DNA of 64,000 nucleotides from Acidiflorens sp963715965 (GCA_963715965.1 CAVQSN010000003.1:1240001-1304000), one strand, 5' to 3'. Shown: positions 50,941-60,403, counted from the first letter of the stretch. The notes: a model not told the origin generated them from the sequence alone. Made by a program: numbers and translations.

Positions 50941-52230
50941 CTACGGTTTCACGACCTGTGCGATCGATGTGTAGTTGGCTGGCAGATAGTTAGCATCTCC
51001 ACCGTAGACAGCCTCCACGACATGCGACCCCACTGGAATCGATGAACTGGTGAATTGTGCCGCACCGCCTTTCAGCGCGACTGACGCCACTACTTTACCG
51101 CCGACCGTAAACTGCACCATCTCGCCGTCCGGCGGCGGCCCCGCGATCGACGTGACCGCGACGCTGAATGTCACCGCCTGGCCCAGCACTGAAGGATTGG
51201 CCGACGAAGTCATCGTCTCATTCATCTTTGGCACCAGCAGATACCCGCCCTTGTTCGTGGAGATGGCCATCACTCCGGCGTCATTTACTTGCGCCGAACT
51301 GATCTGCCAGTTCGTGTTGAGACCGGCCAGAGTCGTAAAGTCCTGCATGCCTGTCGTGGGGGTCCACAAAAAGCCATGCAGCAATCCTTTTCCCTTGCTC
51401 GGAAGCGATGTCCCGGCTATCCATCCCCGGCTGTTAATGCTCAGAGCGGAACTCTCCTCCCCGCCCAGGGTACCAAGATCCTGGATTCCGCCGCTCGCGC
51501 TCCACGAGAAAGCATGCCGGTCCGCGTTGGCAAAGGGCGTTTGCCCGACAATCGTCCCGGCATTGTTGATCGCGAATGCGAGCGTGCCCGTTCCGCCAAG
51601 ATTCTGCAGTCCACCATTTTGCGTCCACAGGAAACCAACTGTCCTGGAACTGCCGTTCGGATAGTAATAACCGACCACATCGTTCGCGGAATTAATTGCC
51701 ATCGCCGTGGCACCGCCGATGCTGCTGCTATCCGGGGTCAGATCCTGCGTGCCGCCGGCAGCAGTCCAGAGAAACGCATGTTGCGTATTCGCTGCCGTGT
51801 ACGAGAACCCGACCACCGCGCCTGCATCGTTAACCCCGTTCGCACCGCTCAAAGCACCCCCGAGCGAAGGCAGCCATTGCGCACCCTCCGCCGGTTCCGC
51901 TAGAAAGGCTTGCAGGTTCCCCGAATTATCGGGATTGCCCGCACCCACAACTTCGCCAATATTGTTAATTGCGGCGCCGTTGCTGTTGGCCGCATTCAGA
52001 TTGAGACTTTGGGTTCCGCTCAGCCGGGACCAGATGGAAGGCTGGTTCGAATTGCCGGCGTTGGTATTCACCATAACCTGGCCGCTGTTGTTGATCGCAA
52101 TCGCAGAACTAGGGCTCGCGCCCGGCACCTTCACCACAGTGAACGACTTCTGCCCCAACGCCAGGGTCGATAACAAGAACGCAGACACTACGACAAACGC
52201 GATGCTTTTGATTTTTTCCACGTGATTCAT
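50941..52230 (-). CDS. Secreted HAF-repeat protein with C-terminal Ig-like domain
   Basis: The 429-residue product has a signal peptide (IAFVVVSAFLLSTLALGQ) after a good GAGGAG site. Repeats of about 40-45 residues follow with the HAF pattern: AINNSGQVMV, HAFLWTAAGGTQDLTPD, VGFLWTQNGGLQNLGGTG, HAFSWSASGGIQDLGTLGGE, HGFLWTPTTGMQDFTTLAG. A C-terminal Ig-like 3 domain (about 340-428) has SVLGQAVTFSVAVTS, GSHVVEAVYGGDANYLPA. It is probably an exported or surface adhesion-type protein. The 390 bases up to the tadA gene have no other recognisable content. Confidence 0.82.
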   Translation of the reverse strand: MNHVEKIKSIAFVVVSAFLLSTLALGQKSFTVVKVPGASPSSAIAINNSGQVMVNTNAGNSNQPSIWSRLSGTQSLNLNAANSNGAAINNIGEVVGAGNPDNSGNLQAFLAEPAEGAQWLPSLGGALSGANGVNDAGAVVGFSYTAANTQHAFLWTAAGGTQDLTPDSSSIGGATAMAINSANDVVGYYYPNGSSRTVGFLWTQNGGLQNLGGTGTLAFAINNAGTIVGQTPFANADRHAFSWSASGGIQDLGTLGGEESSALSINSRGWIAGTSLPSKGKGLLHGFLWTPTTGMQDFTTLAGLNTNWQISSAQVNDAGVMAISTNKGGYLLVPKMNETMTSSANPSVLGQAVTFSVAVTSIAGPPPDGEMVQFTVGGKVVASVALKGGAAQFTSSSIPVGSHVVEAVYGGDANYLPANYTSIAQVVKP

Positions 52231-52622
52231 ACTCCTCTGGGGGAGGAAACTACGACGATAAATTCGAAGGGCTCCGGGAAACGGGGACTCCTACCATCCC
52301 TTACTTTTGCATTCTTAGTACCATTTTGGATCGACAGTCCCGATTCGAGAGACCGTCATAACAGCAGGTGTGACAGCTATTTACCTGCTGCGACGCAACT
52401 GGCTGTCCTGACCATCTCGCTGTGCGCGCCGCATCAACCCGGCGCCGTGCAAGGAAAAACGGAAACAAAGTTCCCAGACTAAAGTGCCATGCAAACGCTA
52501 AACTGGAATCCCGCGCCCAGCCGGACCTTCGAGCATTGCATAGTGAAGAGGCACAAAAACTGCGTCTGAAAACTGAGAACCAAAAACCGACAGCGGCACT
52601 CGACCCATCCGACGAATTGTGG

Positions 52623-53051
52623 ATGGCCGAAGCCCTCCGCTGCGCTCAGCGCGCACTCGATTGCGGCGAAGTGCCCGTCGGCGCCGTGGTCGTGCTCGGC
52701 GGCCGTATCGTGGGACGAGGTTGGAATCGTAACCTCACCGACAACGACCCCACCGCTCACGCGGAAATCGTCGCCCTGCGCGCAGCCGGACAGAGCCTCG
52801 GCAATCACCGCCTTGGCGGCTGCGAACTGTTTGCTACAATTGAACCTTGCGCGATGTGTGCGGGTGCTGCGATCCATGCCCGCGTGGGACGTCTGATTTA
52901 TGGAGCCGACGACCCCAAGGCCGGGGCCGTGCATTCGATTCTTGAGGTGGTCAACCACCCCAGCCTGAATCACCAGATGAAGATTCGCGCCGGAGTGCTG
53001 TCGGGGCGTTCCGCCGAGATGCTGCAGGAATTTTTTCGAAAGCGCCGTTAG
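52623..53051 (+). CDS. tadA: tRNA-specific adenosine-34 deaminase
   Basis: TadA converts A34 to inosine in tRNA-Arg. The domain has the zinc ligands in DPTAHAEIVAL (with catalytic Glu) and the PCxxC motif EPCAMCAGAAIHARVGRLIYG. The C-terminus (HPSLNHQMKIRAGVLSGRSAEMLQEFFRKRR) is specific to TadA. The ATG at 52623 gives 142 residues, but family members carry conserved residues just before it (DELW-M), so a start upstream is likely (TTG at 52617 or 52536). No good ribosome site is visible. It is followed by tRNA-Ser. Confidence 0.88.
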   Translation: MAEALRCAQRALDCGEVPVGAVVVLGGRIVGRGWNRNLTDNDPTAHAEIVALRAAGQSLGNHRLGGCELFATIEPCAMCAGAAIHARVGRLIYGADDPKAGAVHSILEVVNHPSLNHQMKIRAGVLSGRSAEMLQEFFRKRR

Positions 53052-53127
53052 CCACGTGGGAGAACGGCGCGACTCGCAGCCGGTTGCGTGGCGCTGAGAG
53101 TTGGAAAAGTTCGTTTTTGTCCGATGC

Positions 53128-53217
53128 GGAGAGGTGCGTGAGCGGTTGAAACGATCCGCCTCGAAAGCGGACATACCTTAACGGGTATCGTGGGTTCAAA
53201 TCCCACCCTCTCCGCCA
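53128..53217 (+). tRNA. tRNA-Ser (anticodon CGA)
   Basis: The acceptor stem GGAGAGG (53128-53134) pairs with CCTCTCC (53207-53213). The anticodon stem TCCGC/GCGGA encloses CTCGAAA, giving anticodon CGA for UCG codons. A long variable arm (ATACC/GGTAT) and a T-arm GTGGG-TTCAAAT-CCCAC are present. G at 53214 is the discriminator expected for serine, and the CCA end is encoded at 53215-53217. All class II tRNA features agree. Confidence 0.97.
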
Positions 53218-53406
53218 GCTTTTTATCAGTCTCACGACTGGCGATTTTAAAAAGCAGAAAATAAACTGCCATCGGGCCCCAACGACACGCGCGCGGAAAT
53301 TCATCGTCCGCGCGATCGCATCTAAATTCGAAACTGATCCAGAGCCGCAACATCCCGCAAGGCGGAGCTTTCAGAACAAGCCGAAAAGTTCGATAATATT
53401 CGCGGC

Positions 53407-54420
53407 ATGAAATCTTTCATGGATCGGACGGGACGCCTTGCCGCCTCTATCTTTACGTTGGCAGTATTTATCTTTGCGCCGATCCGCGTTGCGGCGCAGC
53501 CTCAGGCGCGGCGCCTGATCCTGAAAGATGGCTCCTACCAGTCGGTCACCAAGTATGAAATTCAAGGCGATCGCGTCCGCTATTACAGCGCCGAGCGTGG
53601 CGAGTGGGAGGAACTCCCAAAAGCGCTGGTCGACTGGGACGCCACCGATAAGTTCGAACAAGGCCGGCAAGAAGGCAAACTCGCTCCCGAAGCCGCTGCG
53701 CTCGACAAGGAAATCGAAGCCGAACGCAAATCGGAGCTAGCCCGCTCCCCGGAGGTCGCGCCCGGCCTGCGCCTGCCCGACGAGGGCGGCATCTACCTGC
53801 TCGACACTTTTGAGAATCAGCCGCAGCTCGCCGAACTGCAACAGACGGGCGGCGATTTGGAAAAGAACACGAAGGCGAACATTCTTCACGCCGTGATTAA
53901 TCCCCTCGCCGGCGCCAAGCAGACGATCGAACTCCCCGGTTCTCATGCCAAGGTTCAATCGCACACGATGACGCCTTCGCTCTATATCAACATCGACGAG
54001 CAAGGTAGCGCACTCGCAACGGCGCAGACCGCGACAGCGGCCCCTGCTGGCGGGCCCAAGACCGCGTTACCCACCGACCGTTTCAAGATTATTCGCGTCG
54101 ACGTGAAAGGCAGCAAGCGCACCGCCGGGGCTATCAAAATCGCCGTCACCGGCAAGATGTCCACCGATGAGCGTCTGGTCGCTGCCAGCGCCACCAGCAT
54201 TACCGGAGGCTGGGTCCAACTCACGCCAACCGAGCCACTCACGGCGGGAGAATACGCCGTCGCCGAAATGATGGGGAAGGAAGGGATGAACATCTATGTC
54301 TGGGATTTCGGAGTGAACCCCTCCGCGCCCGCAAATGCATTTGCCTGGAAACCGGACTTGAACACCATGCCGCCGAAGACTGACCAGCCCGTGGAATTGA
54401 AGCAGAGACAAAAACAATGA
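53407..54420 (+). CDS. Secreted protein of unknown function
   Basis: The 337-residue product has a signal peptide (LAASIFTLAVFIFAPIRVAAQ). The N-terminal domain (about 35-70) reads RRLILKDGSYQSVTKYEIQGDRVRYYSAERGEWEELPKALVDWDAT, a SHD1-like or DUF-type beta fold found in many acidobacterial envelope proteins. A charged linker and a beta-rich C-terminal domain (about 125-310; GIYLLDTFENQPQLAEL, RFKIIRVDVKGSKRTAGAIKIAV, LTAGEYAVAEMMGKEGMNIYVWDFGV) follow. I do not recognise the family. It is convergent with the GGDEF gene. Confidence 0.7.
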   Translation: MKSFMDRTGRLAASIFTLAVFIFAPIRVAAQPQARRLILKDGSYQSVTKYEIQGDRVRYYSAERGEWEELPKALVDWDATDKFEQGRQEGKLAPEAAALDKEIEAERKSELARSPEVAPGLRLPDEGGIYLLDTFENQPQLAELQQTGGDLEKNTKANILHAVINPLAGAKQTIELPGSHAKVQSHTMTPSLYINIDEQGSALATAQTATAAPAGGPKTALPTDRFKIIRVDVKGSKRTAGAIKIAVTGKMSTDERLVAASATSITGGWVQLTPTEPLTAGEYAVAEMMGKEGMNIYVWDFGVNPSAPANAFAWKPDLNTMPPKTDQPVELKQRQKQ

Positions 54421-54531
54421 CGTAGGGAGGGCAGTCCGTGTCGACGAAAAGTATCGGGAATCGGTAGCCCCGAAAAGGTTCCCTCGGCGCACGCTGCACC
54501 TCGGCCGTAGATTCCTCGGTCAGTTCGCCTT

Positions 54532-55584
54532 CTACGTCTCCATCAGCCCGCGGGAGGCCACGCCGATATTATCGCGGCTGGTGTTCTTCACCATATACAT
54601 CATCTCGTCCGCCTGGCGGATGATGTCATGCGGCGTCTGCGCATCATGCGGAAAGGTCGCCAGCCCCATGCTGGCGCGTACGTTCAGGTTCAGTCCCTGC
54701 TCGGTGCAGAACGAACCCGCGCGCAAGGAATCGAGCAGGCGCTTGGCCACCACCACCGCCTGATCTTTACTGGTCTGCGGCAACAGCACCACGAATTCGT
54801 CTCCTCCGTAGCGGAAAGCAAAATCGATCAGCCGCAGCTGCGCTTTAATCAGGTAGCCGACTTCGGCGAGCAAACGGCTCCCCACCAGATGTCCGTGGGT
54901 GTCGTTGACCGATTTGAAGTGGTCGAGGTCAATGAAGATCACGCTGAACTGGTAGCTGAAGCGCGCCGAACGGTAGACCTCGGTCTCCAGCGTTTTGTGC
55001 AGATGCCGGGCGTTGAACAGCCCGGTGCAGTCATCGGTGATGGTCAGTTCCTGAATCTTCTCGACCGACCGTGCATTTTCGATGGCGATCGCGGCATAGT
55101 CGCACAGCGCCTGCAGGAAGAAAATCTCCTGCTCGCTCATTTCCACATTGGCGTTAACCAGTTGGATCACGCCCAGCACGCGATGTTTCGAGCGCAGCGG
55201 GACACAGATCACCGATCGAGTCTGCACCCGCGTCATCTCGTCCAGTCGCGACGAAAACCGTGAATCGCTCTGCACATCGGGCACGACCAACAGCTGTCCG
55301 TGACGCGCCACCCATCCGGCGATTCCTTCGCCGACCTTTAAGCGAGCCTTCGACAGAACCTCTGCCGCCGCCCCCACGGCTATGGCGAAATAGAGCTCGT
55401 CTTTTTCCTCATCCACCATCAGCAGCGACCACGTATCGGGACGGAAATATTCCGCCATCTTTTCCATAATGGTCTGTAGGATCGAATCGAGGTTGAGCGA
55501 CGATGTCAGCGCTTTCGCGACATCGTGAAAGATCGTCAACTCTTGTGACAAGCGAATTGGGGATGTGCTCGCTGCCTCTGCCAT
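54532..55584 (-). CDS. GAF-GGDEF diguanylate cyclase
   Basis: The 350-residue product has an N-terminal GAF domain (about 15-170; LNLDSILQTIMEKMAEYFRPD, GEGIAGWVARHGQLLVVPDV) and a C-terminal GGDEF domain (about 175-345). The active-site loop RYGGDEFVVLLP is intact, and an inhibitory RxxD site (RLID) lies five residues before it. The metal aspartate is in VIFIDLDHFKSVND. It should synthesise cyclic di-GMP from GTP under control of a small ligand or redox state. No membrane segment is present. It is a monocistronic gene. Confidence 0.92.
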   Translation of the reverse strand: MAEAASTSPIRLSQELTIFHDVAKALTSSLNLDSILQTIMEKMAEYFRPDTWSLLMVDEEKDELYFAIAVGAAAEVLSKARLKVGEGIAGWVARHGQLLVVPDVQSDSRFSSRLDEMTRVQTRSVICVPLRSKHRVLGVIQLVNANVEMSEQEIFFLQALCDYAAIAIENARSVEKIQELTITDDCTGLFNARHLHKTLETEVYRSARFSYQFSVIFIDLDHFKSVNDTHGHLVGSRLLAEVGYLIKAQLRLIDFAFRYGGDEFVVLLPQTSKDQAVVVAKRLLDSLRAGSFCTEQGLNLNVRASMGLATFPHDAQTPHDIIRQADEMMYMVKNTSRDNIGVASRGLMET

Positions 55585-55887
55585 TGATTTCCCAGTTCGA
55601 GTGGCTGGATTAGGGAATTATAGGATTCGTCGCGCTGCCGGAGCAATGAACGTCGGTAACAGGTTACCAGTCACGCCAACCCGCCGCCACCCGGCAGCCC
55701 ACTGCTCGCGAACGCGAAAATTTGGACGTGCTTGACATGAAACTCGACACCGGTCGGGCTTTTCACACTCCGACGATTACGCGCCGTTAGCTCCAAAAAT
55801 TCTGCACACACCCCCTATCCGCTATGATCTGGCCGCTCAACGGAGTAAAATTCGCTTTCGATCCCATCGACCCGGCGGGAGAACAGG
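55585..55887. other. Intergenic region between the GGDEF gene and rodZ
   Basis: These 303 bases separate divergent genes and must carry both promoters. I see no further gene, repeat or structured RNA. Confidence 0.4.
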
Positions 55888-56796
55888 TTGCCTTCCTTTG
55901 GCGAAAAACTGAAACAGGAACGAGAGAAGCGCAAAATTTCGCTGGAGCAAATCTCCATTTCCACCAAGATCGGGACGCGCATGCTCCAGGCGCTGGAAGA
56001 AGATCGGTTCAACCAACTGCCAGGCGGCATTTTCAACAAAGGGTTCGTTCGCGCTTACTCCCACTGCCTGGGCCTGGATGAAGATCAGACCGTCGCCGAA
56101 TACCTGGCGGCCTCGGGCGACGCACCGCCTCCGCGAACCGAAGTCGCAAGCCGTGAAAACGGGGTGCGGGAAAATGAAGAACACATCCGGCGCTTGGAAT
56201 CCATCGCCGAAAGCCCCCCTCGCCGGTTGCCATGGGGCTTGTTGGCAGCGATTTTGCTCTTGATAACTCTCGCCCTCGCTCTCTGGACTCGTCACCAGCG
56301 CGAGCGGGCGCTGCAGACGGTCGTTCCAGTTCCCGCCACTGCAACGCTGCCACCGGCACAGATGTCGGGCGAAATGTCGGCCAAGAATTCTGATGCGGCA
56401 AACTTGAACGCACCGCCTGAAGTCAGGGGAGCGCTATCGTCCCCCGCGGAATCGGTAGCGTCAAGCGCAGCTACGCCCGCTTCCTCCGCTAGGGATTCAT
56501 CCGCCGCTGCTACCTCCGGCGAGTTCACCATAGTAATCATGGCCCACGAGCAGTCGTGGCTCTCCATCACGGCGGACGGAAAATCTGCCCCTCCCGAGCT
56601 TTTGAGCGCGGGCAGCGAACGCACCGTCCACGGAGAAAAAGAGGTGGTCATCAGGGCGGGTAATTCCGGTGGGGTGGATTTCCGCTTCAACGGCAGGAAA
56701 CTCGACAGCGACGCAAAATACGGGGAGATCAGAACGGTCACCTTCGGCCCTGGCGGAATCGTATCGAGTGTCCCACCTGCGACTTCCACGCCCTAA
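55888..56796 (+). CDS. RodZ-like cell-shape protein (HTH, single membrane segment, DUF4115)
   Basis: The 302-residue product has a cytoplasmic helix-turn-helix of the RodZ type (about 1-75; FGEKLKQEREKRKISLEQISISTKIGTRMLQALEEDRFNQLPGGIFNKGFVRAY). A membrane helix follows (about 112-132; LPWGLLAAILLLITLALALW), then a Ser/Ala/Pro-rich periplasmic linker and a DUF4115 domain (about 210-285; IVIMAHEQSWLSITADGK, GEIRTVTFGPGGI). RodZ links MreB filaments to the wall elongation machinery. The start is TTG with GGGAG upstream. It is the only cell-shape gene in the window. Confidence 0.85.
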   Translation: MPSFGEKLKQEREKRKISLEQISISTKIGTRMLQALEEDRFNQLPGGIFNKGFVRAYSHCLGLDEDQTVAEYLAASGDAPPPRTEVASRENGVRENEEHIRRLESIAESPPRRLPWGLLAAILLLITLALALWTRHQRERALQTVVPVPATATLPPAQMSGEMSAKNSDAANLNAPPEVRGALSSPAESVASSAATPASSARDSSAAATSGEFTIVIMAHEQSWLSITADGKSAPPELLSAGSERTVHGEKEVVIRAGNSGGVDFRFNGRKLDSDAKYGEIRTVTFGPGGIVSSVPPATSTP

Positions 56797-57057
56797 GTCT
56801 TTCTGTTTTCTTCCATTTACCACGCGCCTTCCGCCATTCGATCGCACCAGCCGCCCGCTCAATGCCGCCTGCGCCGTCATCCGTCAATTTCGTTGCCTTT
56901 CACCGGTCATCTCTGTTACCGTTTTTAAGAAGATTTGAGCCCAACCCCGGACTTTATTTTGAGCGCTTGGGTGAGAACCGTGGAGTTCGAACCCGTGGCT
57001 CTATAAGCCTCCCTAATCGGAAGTAAAGGCTCGAAGTTACCTTGAGGAGATACCCGC

Positions 57058-58239
57058 TTGCCATCTACCAATCGCGTTTTATTTACCTCGGAATCCGTTA
57101 CCGAGGGCCATCCCGACAAAATCGCCGATCAGATTTCCGATGCCATTCTCGACGCCTGCCTGCGGGATGATCCGAACAGCCGCGTCGCCTGCGAAACCCT
57201 GACCTGTACCGGCCTCGTCGTAATCGCCGGTGAGATCACGACCAAAGCCTACGTGGATTTTCAAAATCTGGTGCGCGGAGTCGTTCAGTCGATCGGCTAC
57301 GACAACGCCGTCTACGGCTTCGACTCCAATACCTGCGCCGTGATCTCCAGCATCAACAAGCAGTCCGGCGACATCGCAATGGGCGTGGATACGGGCGGCG
57401 CCGGCGACCAGGGCATGATGTTCGGTTATGCCTGCAATGAAACTCCAGAATTAATGCCTCTTCCGATTTCCCTGGCCCACAAACTCACGCAAAAACTTTC
57501 CGAGGTCCGCAAGAATGGAACTTGCCCCTACCTCCGGCCCGATGGAAAATCGCAGGTAACCGTCGAATACGACGCGCAGAAAAAAGTGAAGCGCGTGGAT
57601 GCGGTCGTCGTCTCGACGCAACATTCAGAGAGCGTAGGAAATGACGAACTGCGCGCGGATATTCTGAAGCACGTCATTCAGACGGTCATCCCGGCCAACC
57701 TGCTCGATGCCGACACCAAGTACCACATCAATCCCACCGGACGCTTTGTGATCGGCGGCCCCATGGGCGATTCCGGTCTCACCGGCCGCAAAATCATCGT
57801 CGATACCTACGGTGGCATGGGACGTCACGGCGGCGGCGCGTTCAGCGGCAAGGATCCGACCAAGGTTGATCGTTCGGCCGCGTACATGGCTCGCTACATT
57901 GCGAAGAATATCGTGGCTGCTGGCCTGGCCGACCGCTGCGAAGTGCAATTGGCTTACGCAATTGGCGTTGCCGACCCGGTGAGCGTACTCGTCGAGACTT
58001 TCGGAACCGAGAAGATCGACGCCAAGCTGATTCCGGATCTGGTGAGGGCAAATTTCAAGCTCAAGCCGCGCGAAATCATCGAGACCCTCAACTTGCGGCG
58101 TCCGATCTATCGCAAAACTGCTGCTTACGGACACTTTGGCCGCAACGACGCCGACTTCACGTGGGAAGCGACGGATAAAGCCGCGAAACTGGCTTCCGAT
58201 GCCGGGTTGAAGCAGGAACCGGCCGGAGCCAGAAAATAA
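57058..58239 (+). CDS. metK: S-adenosylmethionine synthase
   Basis: The 393-residue enzyme forms SAM from methionine and ATP. The three family signatures are seen: FTSESVTEGHPDKIADQISDAILDA at the N-terminus, the ATP-site GAGDQGMMFGYA and the phosphate loop GGGAFSGKDPTKVDRSAAYMARYIAKN. The start is TTG, with GAGGAG nine bases before it. The 260-base leader upstream shows no riboswitch class that I recognise. ahcY follows after 164 bases, so the two serve the methyl cycle together. Confidence 0.96.
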   Translation: MPSTNRVLFTSESVTEGHPDKIADQISDAILDACLRDDPNSRVACETLTCTGLVVIAGEITTKAYVDFQNLVRGVVQSIGYDNAVYGFDSNTCAVISSINKQSGDIAMGVDTGGAGDQGMMFGYACNETPELMPLPISLAHKLTQKLSEVRKNGTCPYLRPDGKSQVTVEYDAQKKVKRVDAVVVSTQHSESVGNDELRADILKHVIQTVIPANLLDADTKYHINPTGRFVIGGPMGDSGLTGRKIIVDTYGGMGRHGGGAFSGKDPTKVDRSAAYMARYIAKNIVAAGLADRCEVQLAYAIGVADPVSVLVETFGTEKIDAKLIPDLVRANFKLKPREIIETLNLRRPIYRKTAAYGHFGRNDADFTWEATDKAAKLASDAGLKQEPAGARK

Positions 58240-58254
58240 AGCGAACGGCAAAAG

Positions 58255-58382
58255 GTTCGAGGTCAGAGGTAAAAACCCGAACCACTGAAAACAAACGAAC
58301 CAAGGCAAAAATCGACAACGAACGAGGAATGAGTTTGAGGTCCGGTGTCAGCTTTGCAATCGGACCTCTCAACTCTGACCTC
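58255..58382. repeat. Intergenic inverted repeat, GGTTCGARGTCAGAGG family, copy 2
   Basis: The spacer between metK and ahcY starts with AGGTTCGAGGTCAGAGGT (58255-58272). It ends with a complementary stretch (58359-58382, containing CTCTGACCTCCC as reverse). The left arm shares its 16-base core with the element at 2364-2517. The intervening sequence is unrelated to that of copy 1. Confidence 0.65.
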
Positions 58383-58403
58383 CCATAGGGGATTAGGAGA
58401 AAA

Positions 58404-59675
58404 ATGGCTACGACATCAATCAGCAGCGACGTGAAGAGTTTGGAACTGGCCGATCTCGGCAAGAAACGCATCGAGTGGGCGAACCAATCGATGAAGGTTC
58501 TGCAGATCATCCGCAAGGAATTCATCAAGAACCAGCCGCTCAAAGGCATCCGCGTCTCCGCCTGCCTGCACGTAACGGCCGAGACGGCGAACTTAATGAT
58601 CGCGTTGCGTGATGGCGGCGCCGACGTGGCGCTCTGCGCCTCCAACCCGCTCTCGACCCAGGATGACGTTGCGGCCAGCCTGGTCCGCGACTACAGCATC
58701 CCTGTGTTCGCCATCAAGGGCGAGGACAACGACTCTTACTACAGCCACATTATGGCGGCGCTCGATCACAAGCCGCAGATCACCATGGATGATGGTGCTG
58801 ACCTGGTTTCCATTCTCCACACCAAACGCAAGGCCGAATTGGCCAATGTGATTGGCGGAACGGAAGAGACGACCACGGGCGTGATTCGTTTGCGCGCCAT
58901 GGCCAAGGAAGGCGTCCTGCAATATCCCATCGTCGCCGTCAACGACGCCGACACCAAGCACCTCTTTGATAATCGCTACGGCACTGGGCAATCCACCATC
59001 GACGGCATCATTCGCGCCACCAATTTTCTGCTTGCCGGATCGAAGTTCGTAGTCGCCGGTTACGGCTGGTGCGGACGCGGCCTTGCGTCGCGCGCTCGCG
59101 GCGCAGGCGCTGAAGTCATCGTCACCGAAATTGATCCTACGAAAGCGCTTGAAGCCGTCATGGACGGGTTCCGCGTGATGAGCATGGACGAGGCTGCGAA
59201 GCTCGGCGACGTTTTCTGTACCGTCACCGGCAATAAGAACGTACTCGCTAAACAACATTTCGAAGCCATGAAGGATGGAGCCATTATTTCAAACTCGGGA
59301 CACTTCAATGTCGAGATCGACATCCCGTCGCTCGAAAAGCTGTCGTCGTCCAAGCGCACCACGCGCGGCTTCGTCGACGAGTACACGCTGCGAGATGGCC
59401 GCCGCATCAATCTGCTCGGCGAAGGGCGCCTTATCAACCTGGCCGCCGCCGAGGGGCATCCCGCATCGGTGATGGATATGAGTTTTGCCGATCAGGCCCT
59501 CTGCTGCGACTATATGGTCAAAAACCACTCGACCTTGGAAAAAAAGGTCTACACGGTTCCGGTGGATCTCGACAAGCGGGTCGCAAAGCTCAAACTGGAA
59601 TCGCTGGGCATCAAGATCGACCGTCTGACGTCCGAACAGGAAGAATATCTGGCGAGTTGGAACGAAGGAACCTAG
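58404..59675 (+). CDS. ahcY: Adenosylhomocysteinase
   Basis: The 423-residue enzyme hydrolyses S-adenosylhomocysteine to homocysteine and adenosine. Substrate-site segments are HVTAETANLMIALRDGGADVALCASNPLSTQDDVAA, EETTTGVIRL and NDADTKHLFDNRYGTGQS. The NAD domain has VVAGYGWCGRGLASRARG, and the C-terminus has GEGRLINLAAAEGHPASVMDMSFADQ. The C-terminal tail ends EEYLASWNEGT, whereas typical forms end in Lys-x-x-x-Tyr-Arg-Tyr; shorter tails like this are known in the bacterial class without the 40-residue insert. AGGAG lies eight bases before the ATG. A hairpin terminator follows. Confidence 0.95.
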   Translation: MATTSISSDVKSLELADLGKKRIEWANQSMKVLQIIRKEFIKNQPLKGIRVSACLHVTAETANLMIALRDGGADVALCASNPLSTQDDVAASLVRDYSIPVFAIKGEDNDSYYSHIMAALDHKPQITMDDGADLVSILHTKRKAELANVIGGTEETTTGVIRLRAMAKEGVLQYPIVAVNDADTKHLFDNRYGTGQSTIDGIIRATNFLLAGSKFVVAGYGWCGRGLASRARGAGAEVIVTEIDPTKALEAVMDGFRVMSMDEAAKLGDVFCTVTGNKNVLAKQHFEAMKDGAIISNSGHFNVEIDIPSLEKLSSSKRTTRGFVDEYTLRDGRRINLLGEGRLINLAAAEGHPASVMDMSFADQALCCDYMVKNHSTLEKKVYTVPVDLDKRVAKLKLESLGIKIDRLTSEQEEYLASWNEGT

Positions 59676-59708
59676 ACTCGTCGGAGTTGGCTAAGATCCG
59701 GTTTTCAA

Positions 59709-59730
59709 AGGGGCGGCGCAAGCCGCCCTT
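59709..59730 (+). terminator. Hairpin terminator after ahcY
   Basis: GGGCGGC (59711-59717) pairs with GCCGCCC (59722-59728) over a GCAA tetraloop, extended by a G-T and an A-T pair. It is followed by TTCGTGTTT. It lies 34 bases after the ahcY stop. Confidence 0.75.
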
Positions 59731-59857
59731 CGTGTTTAGGCGACAATACATCTCTATACCTGCAAAGTTTTCCTCCGGCTGCCCTCTTTAATCAGATTAA
59801 TGCCTTGCGACTGAAGTTTTTCCGCTATCGTGCCGATGAGTGCCATGAAAGGAGCGA

Positions 59858-60403
59858 GTGGCCGATTTGAACGCTAAAGTGCTCTTGGTCGATGACAGCA
59901 AATTTCTTCGAGTGGCGAACGAACGCGCCCTTTCCAGGGCGGGTTTTGAGGTCAGCACAGCCGTCGATGGGGAGGACGCATTGCTCGTCGCCAACGCTAA
60001 ACTTCCCGATATTATCCTCCTCGACATGATGCTCCCGAAGCGGAGCGGGCCGGAAGTGCTGAAAGCACTGAAACAAAATCCCGCTACCAGAAACATTCCG
60101 GTGATTGTGCTGACCAGCCTTTCGCAGAAGAACGAGGAGAAACTGCTTCAGGATGGCGCCGCCGCCTTCTTCGAAAAGTCCACCCTCGAACTCGATAAGA
60201 GTTCCAATCGACTGATCGCAGCCGTAGAGACAGTCCTCGACAAAATTCAAAAGCAGAAGGATCTCGATTTTGCTCTGCAGGAGACTGAAAAGGTGCGGGC
60301 AGAAATCCTTGGCGCCCCGGCAAAGGGTTGGGAAATTGAGATGGCAGGAATAGAATCTTCTCCATGTACCACTACGACCCCTCGACCGCCCTCGAAGAGC
60401 TAA
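59858..60403 (+). CDS. Response regulator, receiver domain with C-terminal helical extension
   Basis: The 181-residue product has a receiver domain (about 5-125): acidic pair in LLVDDSKF, phosphoacceptor Asp in IILLDMMLPKRSGPEVL, Thr/Ser in VIVLTSLS and Lys in AAFFEKSTL. It lacks a DNA-binding domain. The tail (about 130-181) contains a helical stretch KIQKQKDLDFALQETEKVRAEIL. GTG start with AAAGGAG upstream. No kinase adjoins it. The last 40 bases overlap the next small gene. Confidence 0.87.
   Translation: MADLNAKVLLVDDSKFLRVANERALSRAGFEVSTAVDGEDALLVANAKLPDIILLDMMLPKRSGPEVLKALKQNPATRNIPVIVLTSLSQKNEEKLLQDGAAAFFEKSTLELDKSSNRLIAAVETVLDKIQKQKDLDFALQETEKVRAEILGAPAKGWEIEMAGIESSPCTTTTPRPPSKS

Noticed and set aside
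53128..53406. Possible integration site at the 3' end of tRNA-Ser
   Set aside because: No direct repeat of the tRNA end, no integrase and no mobile genes were found downstream.
56930..57057. tRNA-like GTTCGAACC segment before metK
   Set aside because: No acceptor or anticodon stems can be drawn around it, so it is not a tRNA; it may be part of an unstudied leader.
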